Assembly (NCBI RefSeq): GCF_008974265.1
Contig: NZ_BKZW01000001.1
Span: 1,612,001 to 1,676,000 of the forward strand
Origin: Dictyobacter vulcani
GTDB lineage: Bacteria > Chloroflexota > Ktedonobacteria > Ktedonobacterales > Ktedonobacteraceae
Length of the DNA stretch: 64,000 nt
Direction: 5' to 3'
A program made the position numbers and the translations under genes. Positions 28,040 to 36,719 of the stretch are shown piece after piece (within the stretch, counting starts at the first letter, position 1; the number at the start of each line of letters is the position of its first letter). The notes beneath the pieces were generated by a model that was given only the letters and a program-made list of their open reading frames with translations, searched no databases and had not been told where the DNA came from.

Positions 28040-28831
28040 CTATTTGCGATAGTGGCGAATACGGTTGTAGATGATGCGCAGGCCTTCAAGGGGGAGATAT
28101 TGATTTACATATTGGATCTCAGGAATAATCGGAGCCATCTGCTGAGCCATACCGCCATGCGCAATGATCTTGATCTCACTCTCGCTGGTCACATCTGGTA
28201 TCTCTCTGCACAAACGCGAGATGAGCCCCTGGACCAGTCCGACATGGCCATAGATAATACCAGATTGCATGTTTTCAATAGTATTTTTGCCCAGCGCTGA
28301 ACGAGGCGGCGTCATATTGACACGATAGAGCTGCGAGGCGGCAGAGCTTAAGGCTTCAGCGGAAATAGCCAGGCCGGGTGCAATCGCTCCACCAAGGAAA
28401 TCCCCTTCAGCCGAGACAACATCAAAGGTGGTAGCGGTACTAAATGCGATGACGATGGCAGGCCCTCCATACAAATGGTGGGCAGCGATAATCGTCATAA
28501 TGCGATCTGAACCTACTTCCCAGGGATTATCAACCAGTAATTTAATACCAAGATCAAGCATGTGGTTGACCACTAGTGCTTCTCGATTGCAATAACGCGT
28601 CGCCAGGTCCTGAAAAACGGGTGTTAATGGGGGAACCACGCTTGACATGATGATGTCTTCAATATCAGTGAAGGTATAACCAGCATGCCTCAGGAGATCA
28701 TTTAAGACCATGGCATATTCATCTGTAGTCCGCTGTCTCGCCGTTGAGACAACCCAGCGATGCTTCATTACTTCCTGGTCATACAGACCAAATTTGATAT
28801 TTGTATTGCTGATATCCAGTGCAAGCAGCAT
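28040..28831 (-). CDS. coaX: Type III pantothenate kinase-like protein
   Basis: First step of coenzyme A synthesis, phosphorylating pantothenate. The 263-residue length and conserved DISNTN (residues 6-11), STARQRTTDEYA, SSVVPPLT, EVGSDR with Asp109, GGAIAPG, and LEGLRIIYNR fit CoaX. Oddities: consensus DFGTA is AFSTA here (129-133; codons GCA TTT AGT checked), and the P-loop is DISNT instead of DIGNT. Asp of DFG-type motif and two Gly are therefore replaced. Activity is uncertain, though the neighbours of the substitutions are intact. Confidence 0.88.
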   Translation of the reverse strand: MLLALDISNTNIKFGLYDQEVMKHRWVVSTARQRTTDEYAMVLNDLLRHAGYTFTDIEDIIMSSVVPPLTPVFQDLATRYCNREALVVNHMLDLGIKLLVDNPWEVGSDRIMTIIAAHHLYGGPAIVIAFSTATTFDVVSAEGDFLGGAIAPGLAISAEALSSAASQLYRVNMTPPRSALGKNTIENMQSGIIYGHVGLVQGLISRLCREIPDVTSESEIKIIAHGGMAQQMAPIIPEIQYVNQYLPLEGLRIIYNRIRHYRK

Positions 28832-28864
28832 AAATGTATCCCTTCAATGATCTACCAGTACAGG

Positions 28865-29554
28865 TTATTTTTGCATGACTTCCATGCCACGGACCGCGGC
28901 CACATGTTGCTTGAGTACAGCCGCAATCATAAAGGGATCACCAAAAGCATTATCATTGACGACGGTTACTTCAGTATCGGTGCGATCATCGATAAACGCT
29001 AATGAGCTTGGCGTACGTACGCGTTTGCGCCTCTGCTTCTGGCCGGATTCTGTGACACCTCGACCAAAGATAAAGCCCATAATATTTTCTGCCGGTCCCT
29101 GGATACCTCCCACGCCGTTCTCATCTGCAGATGGATTGCGATCGATTGGAGCACGTCCACGCGCCGTTACATGTCGAATATTCTCCAGCGGCACCTGAGT
29201 GATCTTCGCTCCCTCGCGCTTCACAAAATCAGTTTTCGTCAGCACAATTATATGCTGTCCGGCCTGGCGTAAACGCAAGCAATCAATCACGAACATATAA
29301 AAACTTCCGATCAGAATAAACACCAGTATGCCAAGCAAAATTGTGGTTAGAATGATCGAAAATGTGCCGCGCTGATAATTAAAAGGGATAACTATCGGGG
29401 CGATCAGGGCCAGCAAGACGCTGCCCATCAAAATACCAAAAATCCAACCTACGATACCCGAGATTACTTTTCCTTTCTGTAAAGGGAATGCATACCAGCC
29501 TTCGGGAAGTTCCGCGCTCGTGCTCGCCTGTGCGAAAATCTCTTCTGCGTCCAT
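28865..29554 (-). CDS. Membrane protein of unknown function (two TM segments)
   Basis: The 229-residue protein has a short N-terminal acidic part, two membrane spans (about 30-54 and 63-90, containing LLALIAPIVIPF and TTILLGILVFILIGSFYMF), then a cytoplasmic domain of about 135 residues with ITQVPLENIRHVTARGRAP and a basic RRKRVRTPSS stretch. The segment following the spans resembles bacterial PH-like (bPH) domains by pattern, but I would not name it firmly. Confidence 0.7.
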   Translation of the reverse strand: MDAEEIFAQASTSAELPEGWYAFPLQKGKVISGIVGWIFGILMGSVLLALIAPIVIPFNYQRGTFSIILTTILLGILVFILIGSFYMFVIDCLRLRQAGQHIIVLTKTDFVKREGAKITQVPLENIRHVTARGRAPIDRNPSADENGVGGIQGPAENIMGFIFGRGVTESGQKQRRKRVRTPSSLAFIDDRTDTEVTVVNDNAFGDPFMIAAVLKQHVAAVRGMEVMQK

Positions 29555-29717
29555 TTTGAATTTCCTCGTTAAAAAATATGGTACCGTCTTATATCAGGCA
29601 TTATTATACCAGACATTGATCTATTTGGAAAAAGGTCAGCATAATTATGTCTATCGGAAATGTCCCCTCTTGAAAAACAACAGACTGTCAAAAGTCGCAG
29701 ACAGGTGCCGAATGCGG

Positions 29718-29723
29718 TATAAT
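29718..29723 (+). promoter_or_regulatory. -10 element upstream of the helicase fusion
   Basis: Perfect TATAAT, about 41 bases before the TTG start at 29759 and 83 before an alternative GTG at 29801; no good -35 matched. Confidence 0.5.
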
Positions 29724-29758
29724 AGGGTAAGACATGTTGTAAATAGCAAGCAGATGAG

Positions 29759-32700
29759 TTGAAATCGCCTCGTCTTCGCTCTAGACGCCGGGAGCGCAAT
29801 GTGGATAATGTATTACGCCTGAATGTTGAGGCAGCCGCACGCCTTGTTCTTTCCAAATATCGAGCCACCCATCCCACATGGACCGATGATGTAACCCCCA
29901 TTGATGATTTAGCCTCCTGGCTAGGACTCAATATCGCGACCTTTGATGTTAAGGACTACGCGCACGGCACCTATGGCTTTATGGATCCAGATGAGGATGA
30001 AGATCTGATTTGGATCTGTCGTCGACTGGCGGAGACATTTCGGCGCTTTACACTGGCTCATGAAATAGGACACGCCTTACTGCATTGTCGCGAAGGTCGT
30101 CGCTTCCAGATATTATCTGCCCGGCAGGATCCTTTACTGGTCGCCCGGGATAAGTATGCCTCTGTTCCTGATCCCTCCCCTACCAATCCCTGTCATGATC
30201 AGGATATTCAGGAAGATATGGCCAGCCTGCTTGAGCAAGAACAGGTTCTGGAAAAACTGGGTGGGACACATGGCTATGATCCGCGTAGTGAGCGTGAACT
30301 GGCGGCGAATATCTTTGCGGCTGAATTGCTCATGCCAGCCAATCGCCTTTATACACTCTATGTCAATGAAGGATTGCCCGCGCACCAATTGGCGACCCGC
30401 TTCTTTGTCTCCCCTACCGCTTTATTGAATCGATTGGCTGGTTTTCTCGATCAAGCACCGATAGAGCCAGAAGTTCAGGTCGAAGACAGTGAGCCGGCAA
30501 AAACGACGCCGCCGAACACAATGCCAGCCAAAAAAGCGTATGATGAATTTCAACAGGCTGCTATTGAAACAACCACACCGGCTTTAATAGTCGCCGGACC
30601 GGGCAGCGGCAAAACAAGTACGTTGATTGGACGAGTAGACTATCTTGTACGCGTCCAGAACATTGCGCCACAACATATTCTGGCCTTAACCTTTTCACGC
30701 AAAGCTACCACTGAAATGGAAGAGCGCTTACAACAATTGCTCTCCGATAGCGAGTATGCGATGCCAAAGGTCAGTACATTTCATGCGTTTTGCGCGGAAC
30801 TTTTGCGTCGCCATGGTTCATTGGTCGGACTACGCTCGGATTTCACACTGATCGACGAGGCCGAGGGATACGATATTTTATTAAGACAGGCCAACGCCTT
30901 GCGCCTGCGTCACTATGGTCCTCTTCCCGCGCCTACCCGCTATTTTCCCGATATCCTCAAAGCAATCTCGCGCGCCAAAGATGAATTGACCAGCCCGGAA
31001 GAGTATGCACGTCTGGCCCAAAGCGAACTTGCCCTGGCCAGCGATGAAAAGTCCTTGATTAAAGCACAGCAGGATATGGAGATAGCCCAGGCGTACACAC
31101 TCTATCAACAAGAATTACAACGACGCGGTGATAGCGATTATGGCGGCTTATTAATATCAGCGATCCAACTTCTTGAAGAACATTCAGATGTGCTGGCAGA
31201 GTTGCAGCAGACGTTTGAACAGATTCTGGTTGACGAGTTTCAGGATGTTAATCGTGCCAGTGGTGTGCTACTGCGCGTCCTGGCAGGTGAGGCACGACGG
31301 GTCTGGGTGGTTGGCGATGCCAATCAGGCGATCTATGGCTTCCGAGGGGCATCACCCGCGAATATCAGCCAGTTTGAGCAGGATTTTCCTGAGGCCCGCG
31401 TGCTGCCACTCAGCCGTAACTATCGCTCGCGCCCCGATCTGGTGGCCCTGGCGGAAGCATTTCGCTGCCAGCAATTAGAGCAGGGACAGGATGTTGGAAA
31501 AAATGAACCGGTTCGACTGACCCACCCGGATACCTATGTCACGATTGCGACAGCGCCCGATGGCAATAGTGAAGTCGCTGGCTTGATTGCGGATATCCAG
31601 CAGAAGCATGCTCAGGGCTATGCCTATAGAGATATGGCGATTCTCTGTCGTCGCCGTAGTCTGGTCAAAAAGATTACCAATGCCCTCATCCAAGCCAATA
31701 TTCCTGTCATCGAGCAGGGAGGAATGCTTGATCGCGATTATGTCAAAAATGTGCTGGCGCTCCCACTCTTGATGATTGATCCCAGCAGTATGGGACTCAT
31801 GAGGGCCGCCCTCCAACCGGAGCATCCTCTGAGCCAGCAGGATATCGAGGCCTTGCTCCTGGCCGCCCGCGAACCCGGTAGTAGTCCACGCTTGCTCCTG
31901 ATGACTGGCGAAGCGCCATTGGAGATGAGCGTTGAAGGTCGCCGTGCCTTGCTGCACCTTTCCCAGATCCTGCAATCATTGCTCAGAACAACCAATATCT
32001 GGTCGTTACTGGCACAATATTTGTTGATCGAAACCTCGCTGATTCGTAATTTACTGGCCCATCCAGAACACAAACAAAATAGCATTCAACTCGCAGACTA
32101 TCGACAGTTACTGCAACTGGCCAGACATTATGATCAACAACAACTCTTACACCAACAACTTGCCCGTCAGGAGCACCAGAAGACGGAGGGCACGCCCGAA
32201 CAAGAGGTGGGCGACAGTTCTCCCACCATACCAATTGAAGAACAAGCCAGGGGGTTCCTACAATATATTCGCTTGCTCGCACTCTTGCGTCAGGATAATG
32301 CCAATCGTCAGGAAAATACTGAAAGTAGCGCAGAACCCATCGATACAATCAGTGTGATGACGATTCATGCCAGCAAAGGACTCGAGTTCCCGGTGGTCTA
32401 TATGCCGGAATTGATGGAGCGCCGCTTTCCCGCGCAACGCCAGCATTCACCGGTCACCCCGCCTGAAGGCATGCTGGCAAGTGCTATAAATAGCCATGAA
32501 GTTGCCGAGTCTTGCCTGTTTTATGTTGGCGTCACCCGTGCACGCGATCAATTAGTCTTAAGCTATAGTGAACGCTACAAAACTCAGGCCTATAAACGCT
32601 CATTGTATCTGGATACGTTGGAGGCTGGCCTGCCCGAGGAACGTATTGTCAAACGCTACTGGCAACCCGCCGCCACGACTATCCAGGAAGACGAGCCAGA

Positions 32701-33487
32701 GAGTCTGGTAGCACCAGGAGCACAGCCAGGACTGGATTTCATTGCGGCCATGCGCTCACCTACCCTGAGTGCCAGCGCAGTGGAAAACTATATGCGCTGT
32801 CCCAGGCAATACGCCTATGGCTCAATCTATCACTTTGAGGATGAGCCTAATGGCTATCGGCTTTTTCGGCAGGCAACACAGAAGACCGAAGAAATTCTGC
32901 ATCGGGAACTCGGTGGCGCGCAAGATCTCACCCAACTTCCTACGCAGAAAGAGATACAGCAGTTATATACCCAACACTGGCAAGATCTCGGTGGAGACAA
33001 CGATCCATTTTCATCTATGTATGAAGAGCATGGACATGAGGTCGTGGAGTCGATACGGCGCACACTTACAACCCAGGAAGAGCTAGATTGGAATCTGCGT
33101 TCAGGCTATAATATAGATGTTGCCGGCACGAATATCCATGTACGGGTAGATCGCGTAGAGTCGGCTAACGAACAGTCACCTCAACCAGTCAGGTTTGTTC
33201 GCACCAGTTATGGGAGCTCAAAAAGCAAACCCGAAGCAAAGGTCAAAGATCTTTTTTATACCTTAGCCTATCGCCAGCAATATCCCGGTCAAAATGTAGA
33301 ATTACACAGTCATAATATGAGTACTGGCGAGAGCGTTCCAATCACCATCGGCAGCCGCAAGGAAAAAAATCTTTATCAGAAAATAGAGCAAGCGGTCAAA
33401 GGTCTGGAGAACAATGAGTATCCAGCCAGACCAGAGGATCAACAAGGCTGTCCTAAGTGTCCATTTTTCTTTATTTGTCCGACTTAA
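29759..33487 (+). CDS. ImmA/IrrE peptidase - UvrD-type helicase - AddB-like nuclease fusion
   Basis: A 1242-residue fusion. N-terminus: IrrE/ImmA metallopeptidase with HEIGH at 101-105 and ELAANIFAAELLMP, whose Glu completes the zinc site. Middle: superfamily 1 helicase with Walker A GPGSGKTS (280-287), VDEFQDV (491-497), TIHASKGLEF (868-877) and GVTRAR (near 925). C-terminus: AddB-like nuclease domain with Cys1014, Cys1231, Cys1234 and Cys1240 (C...C-x2-C-x5-C, a 4Fe-4S arrangement). The nuclease acid/lysine motif appears lost: after VRVDRVE the expected DYK is RTS-like. Start TTG 29759 has no good SD; GTG 29801 with GGGAG upstream is an alternative that removes 14 residues. Confidence 0.92.
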   Translation: MKSPRLRSRRRERNVDNVLRLNVEAAARLVLSKYRATHPTWTDDVTPIDDLASWLGLNIATFDVKDYAHGTYGFMDPDEDEDLIWICRRLAETFRRFTLAHEIGHALLHCREGRRFQILSARQDPLLVARDKYASVPDPSPTNPCHDQDIQEDMASLLEQEQVLEKLGGTHGYDPRSERELAANIFAAELLMPANRLYTLYVNEGLPAHQLATRFFVSPTALLNRLAGFLDQAPIEPEVQVEDSEPAKTTPPNTMPAKKAYDEFQQAAIETTTPALIVAGPGSGKTSTLIGRVDYLVRVQNIAPQHILALTFSRKATTEMEERLQQLLSDSEYAMPKVSTFHAFCAELLRRHGSLVGLRSDFTLIDEAEGYDILLRQANALRLRHYGPLPAPTRYFPDILKAISRAKDELTSPEEYARLAQSELALASDEKSLIKAQQDMEIAQAYTLYQQELQRRGDSDYGGLLISAIQLLEEHSDVLAELQQTFEQILVDEFQDVNRASGVLLRVLAGEARRVWVVGDANQAIYGFRGASPANISQFEQDFPEARVLPLSRNYRSRPDLVALAEAFRCQQLEQGQDVGKNEPVRLTHPDTYVTIATAPDGNSEVAGLIADIQQKHAQGYAYRDMAILCRRRSLVKKITNALIQANIPVIEQGGMLDRDYVKNVLALPLLMIDPSSMGLMRAALQPEHPLSQQDIEALLLAAREPGSSPRLLLMTGEAPLEMSVEGRRALLHLSQILQSLLRTTNIWSLLAQYLLIETSLIRNLLAHPEHKQNSIQLADYRQLLQLARHYDQQQLLHQQLARQEHQKTEGTPEQEVGDSSPTIPIEEQARGFLQYIRLLALLRQDNANRQENTESSAEPIDTISVMTIHASKGLEFPVVYMPELMERRFPAQRQHSPVTPPEGMLASAINSHEVAESCLFYVGVTRARDQLVLSYSERYKTQAYKRSLYLDTLEAGLPEERIVKRYWQPAATTIQEDEPESLVAPGAQPGLDFIAAMRSPTLSASAVENYMRCPRQYAYGSIYHFEDEPNGYRLFRQATQKTEEILHRELGGAQDLTQLPTQKEIQQLYTQHWQDLGGDNDPFSSMYEEHGHEVVESIRRTLTTQEELDWNLRSGYNIDVAGTNIHVRVDRVESANEQSPQPVRFVRTSYGSSKSKPEAKVKDLFYTLAYRQQYPGQNVELHSHNMSTGESVPITIGSRKEKNLYQKIEQAVKGLENNEYPARPEDQQGCPKCPFFFICPT

Positions 33488-33576
33488 AAGTTGTCAAAAC
33501 GTATCTATTCATACTGTACATTGCGTGTTATAGATTGTGCAGTATAGAAATTGCAGATCAGCGATAGAGGAAAGCC

Positions 33577-33819
33577 ATGAACGATCAAGAAATTCTTCAA
33601 CATATTCAGGAACTTGTCAATGAAGAACACCATCTTCTTAAATTAGAAGAAGATGGCAAAATCCAGGGAGACCAGCGTCAACGCGTAAAAGATCTGGAAG
33701 TAGGCCTCGATCAGTGCTGGGATCTTCTCCGGCAGAGGCGTGCCCGCAGAAACGCTGGCCAGAATCCTGATGATGCCCAACCACGCGATGCCAGCATAGT
33801 AGAAAACTATAAGCAATAA
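33577..33819 (+). CDS. DUF2630 family protein
   Basis: An 80-residue helical protein, MNDQEILQHIQELVNEEHHLLK ... LDQCWDLLRQRRA, a clear match to the short DUF2630 family of unknown function. AGAGGAAAG precedes the ATG; a strong bidirectional terminator follows. Confidence 0.85.
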   Translation: MNDQEILQHIQELVNEEHHLLKLEEDGKIQGDQRQRVKDLEVGLDQCWDLLRQRRARRNAGQNPDDAQPRDASIVENYKQ

Positions 33820-33837
33820 AATTCACAAAGGTACGTT

Positions 33838-33882
33838 AAAAAGAGAGCCTCCCTGGTCATATATCAGGGAGGCTCTCTTTTT
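33838..33882. terminator. Bidirectional terminator
   Basis: AAAAAGAGAGCCTCCCTG and its complement, with A and T tracts on both flanks, between convergent DUF2630 and plsC genes. Confidence 0.88.
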
Positions 33883-33918
33883 ATTTCGGTACTGGTAGCA
33901 CTCAAGACTGAAACGTGC

Positions 33919-34686
33919 TTAGTTCACCGAGGTGGTATCAATGGATGGTGGTGTGGTAGCATTATCCGCATATTCACCACGATAGCGCTCAGGCAACATC
34001 TCCGCGATACGTTGCATCACCTGTTCGGTCGCATCAGCAATATCTTCACGCGTAATCTTGTTACCTTTGGGCTTTAGCAACATCGGCTCTCCATAAGAGA
34101 TGGTCACATGGGCGCCAAATTTTTTCAGGGCGTTCTCACTACCCCAGATTGCCACAGGAATTACCGGCACGCCTGAACGCAAGGCAATCATACCCAGGCC
34201 AGCGTGTGCTTTTCCTAGTGTATGGGTTTTGCTGCGCGTTCCCTCAGGAAAGATGATAAAGACTTTTTTCTGCTTCAACTGTTCCTGTGCGGCGCGGATC
34301 GCCTGGCGATCACCTTCACCACGCTTAACCGGGAAAGCACCGAGAAAGCGAACCAACCAGCCTACCTTGCTATGGAAACTTTCTTCCTTGGCCATGTAGA
34401 CAACTTTACCAGGAACATAAGAAGGCACCAATGGAACGTCCGTCCATGAAATATGGTTCGAGGCGATAATATATGGACCTTTTTTCGGCAAATTGTAGCG
34501 TCCACGCAAATGGACACGTGCTACCAGAAAGAAAACCGCTTTGGCCAGGAAACGAATCGCTTCATACAACACACGTGGGGTTGAATAGGGCTCATATAAG
34601 TTTTTTTCTGGCTTCTTTGGTGATTGGTTTTTTGCAGTAGCGGCTGCGTTTGTTGAAGAATCGGCAGCATTTATGTCCTGCTTCAT
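33919..34686 (-). CDS. plsC: 1-acylglycerol-3-phosphate O-acyltransferase
   Basis: Membrane-associated acyltransferase of phosphatidic acid synthesis; 255 residues. The HX4D motif is in NHISWTD and the second conserved block is FPEGTRSKTHTLGKAH, both hallmarks of the PlsC family; a hydrophobic segment (ALxKAVFFLVARV) precedes them. It overlaps cmk by four bases, the order rluB - cmk - plsC being common in Gram-positives and Chloroflexota. Confidence 0.93.
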   Translation of the reverse strand: MKQDINAADSSTNAAATAKNQSPKKPEKNLYEPYSTPRVLYEAIRFLAKAVFFLVARVHLRGRYNLPKKGPYIIASNHISWTDVPLVPSYVPGKVVYMAKEESFHSKVGWLVRFLGAFPVKRGEGDRQAIRAAQEQLKQKKVFIIFPEGTRSKTHTLGKAHAGLGMIALRSGVPVIPVAIWGSENALKKFGAHVTISYGEPMLLKPKGNKITREDIADATEQVMQRIAEMLPERYRGEYADNATTPPSIDTTSVN

Positions 34687-35369
34687 ACTGTATCCTCCAC
34701 ATATGGGGCGAGAGTAGCTAATACCTGCGGCACAGTCAAATAATCGGTCTCAATCACGATAGCATCAATCGCAGGCTGCATATTATCATGATCGATAGCA
34801 TCTCGACGCTCAATATCAGCCATGAGAACTTCCGCCGAGGGAACATTATCAGCGTTGCCACCTGCTCGCTCAACTAGCTCCGCATGCCGCCGCCGTGCCC
34901 GTTCAGCCAGACTGGCAGTTAAATAAATTTTGAGTTCAGCATCAGGTAGGACCACCGCGCCGATATCCCGCCCAACCATCACCACTTGTCCTTCCCTGGC
35001 CATAGCCTGCTGTTGAGTAATCAACAGTTTGCGTACTTCAGGATGGGAAGAGACAGCCGAGACTGAACGTGTAACATTCGCATCGCGAATATCCCAGGTG
35101 ATATCTCGTCCATCTACCTGTACGGTATATTGCCGCCCGTCATTGATATGGGGATGGCTAATCACGATATTAGCTTGCTGTGCCAGCTCTCCCAGGGCAG
35201 GACCATCATTAATATCCACATCCTTATGAAGCGCAAGCCAGGCCACTGCACGATACATAGCCCCAGTATCTACATAAAGATAGCCCAATTGACGGGCAAG
35301 TTGTTCACCTACAGTACTTTTTCCCGAGCCTGCCGGTCCGTCTATTGCTATACATTGTGGCCCAGACAT
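34683..35369 (-). CDS. cmk: Cytidylate kinase
   Basis: Phosphorylates CMP/dCMP; 228 residues. The P-loop IDGPAGSGKSTVG at residues 8-20, LGYLYVDTGAMYRA, GRDIGAVVLPDAELKIYLTAS and the RRDAIDHDN lid motif identify it. Length is typical of the long bacterial form. Confidence 0.96.
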   Translation of the reverse strand: MSGPQCIAIDGPAGSGKSTVGEQLARQLGYLYVDTGAMYRAVAWLALHKDVDINDGPALGELAQQANIVISHPHINDGRQYTVQVDGRDITWDIRDANVTRSVSAVSSHPEVRKLLITQQQAMAREGQVVMVGRDIGAVVLPDAELKIYLTASLAERARRRHAELVERAGGNADNVPSAEVLMADIERRDAIDHDNMQPAIDAIVIETDYLTVPQVLATLAPYVEDTV

Positions 35370-35441
35370 GAATCCTCCGCGTATTGATGATAATCATAAC
35401 TGAACCGATTATATCATATGTAGCCACGTTGGGAGGGAGGA

Positions 35442-36245
35442 TTATGATTGCTTCTCAGGAACATGTTCTTTTGTCAGCTGGTGTATTTCCGCAGCGGTGA
35501 GGTGTCGCCATTGGCCCTGTGCCACGCCTTTAAGGGTCAGATTTCCCACACCGACGCGAATCAATTGCCGCACAGGATATCCTACTGCACGTAACATCCG
35601 ACGCACCTGGCGTTTATGGCCTTCGTGCAACGTTAAAATCAGGCTGGTCCCTGCTCCACTCTGCCGCAATACCCGTACCTGTGCTGGCGAGGTCTGATAG
35701 AGGCTACCATCATCTTCATGGATCGTGACACCCTGGCGCAGAGCTTCCAGTGCTTCTGGCGTTGGATTGCCCTGGACCAGCGCTTCATAGTGTTTCTGGG
35801 TTGAATAGCGGGGATGGGTTAATTGTAAGGCAAAGTCCCCATCATTGGTCAACAATAATAACCCACTGGTATCAATATCCAGCCGGCCCACAGGATAGAC
35901 GCGCAGACGGCGGATCTCAGGCGGTACCAGAGCAAGGACCGTTGGCCGATGCTGCGGATCATGAGCTGTGCTGACATAACCAGCGGGCTTATGGACCAAT
36001 AGATAAACTTTCTGCGTGGCCGCCTGGATAACTTTGCCATCCACACTGATCTGATCCTGCTCGGGATCAATACGGACACCCTGGGCTGTAATGGTTTGAC
36101 CGTTAACTTGCACTCGCCCGGCGGTAATTAACTCTTCAGCATGACGACGCGATGCCACGCCGGCATGGGCTAAAAAGCGCGATAGCCGTTCACCGGCTAC
36201 CGTATTTTCGGACTCGGATTTTTGCTCTGGTTTCTGCTCGCTCAT
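35442..36245 (-). CDS. 23S rRNA pseudouridine synthase (RluB-like)
   Basis: Converts uridine to pseudouridine in rRNA; 267 residues. An S4 RNA-binding domain RLSRFLAHAGVASRRHAEELI (about 20-45) precedes the catalytic motif GRLDIDTSGLLLLTNDG with catalytic Asp. RluB, RluE and RluF share this form; context with cmk and plsC favours the RluB type. Ends before cmk by 72 bases. Confidence 0.92.
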   Translation of the reverse strand: MSEQKPEQKSESENTVAGERLSRFLAHAGVASRRHAEELITAGRVQVNGQTITAQGVRIDPEQDQISVDGKVIQAATQKVYLLVHKPAGYVSTAHDPQHRPTVLALVPPEIRRLRVYPVGRLDIDTSGLLLLTNDGDFALQLTHPRYSTQKHYEALVQGNPTPEALEALRQGVTIHEDDGSLYQTSPAQVRVLRQSGAGTSLILTLHEGHKRQVRRMLRAVGYPVRQLIRVGVGNLTLKGVAQGQWRHLTAAEIHQLTKEHVPEKQS

Positions 36246-36423
36246 AGACTCAGCTTTCCTATCATGCAGTTATCAGCACGCTTGTTGCGGCAGTTCTGGT
36301 GATAGCTTCAAGATATATACAACATTCCAACACACAACCAGAAAGTTGGCGATGGAGCGCTCTTTAAACTACACCATCTCAGCGGATTCGGCAAGTTAGC
36401 AGCTATTGGTCCATTGAAGTTGG

Positions 36424-36636
36424 CTATCCACGCTTGAAATCATCAGGATTCACGAAGAGCTGAACATTCCCACAATTTGTGCAGACCAGAGCTGAAACAT
36501 TTGAGCCCATGAAGGTATGTGCATCACTCAGTACTCTTAGATGATCGCCATGTCCCGTGATGTTTCGCCATTGCCGAAAACTACCATCTACACTGCATAA
36601 CGGACAGGGTGGTAACGGTGTTGATTGATTGTTCAT
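36424..36636 (-). CDS. Small zinc-ribbon protein
   Basis: About 70 residues, MNNQSTPLPPCPLC... and CTNCGNVQLF, with two CxxC pairs forming a probable zinc ribbon. Start at 36636 is preferred because the longer frame upstream has no ribosome binding site and reads into the 3' end of the DUF2851 gene. Function unknown. Confidence 0.6.
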   Translation of the reverse strand: MNNQSTPLPPCPLCSVDGSFRQWRNITGHGDHLRVLSDAHTFMGSNVSALVCTNCGNVQLFVNPDDFKRG

Positions 36637-36719
36637 TATGATTATCTCGCTTCTATTTATATATTTTTCACGCTTGACAATTAAGATAGACGCAGCGAGA
36701 TTCCAAAGATAAAGCGAGC

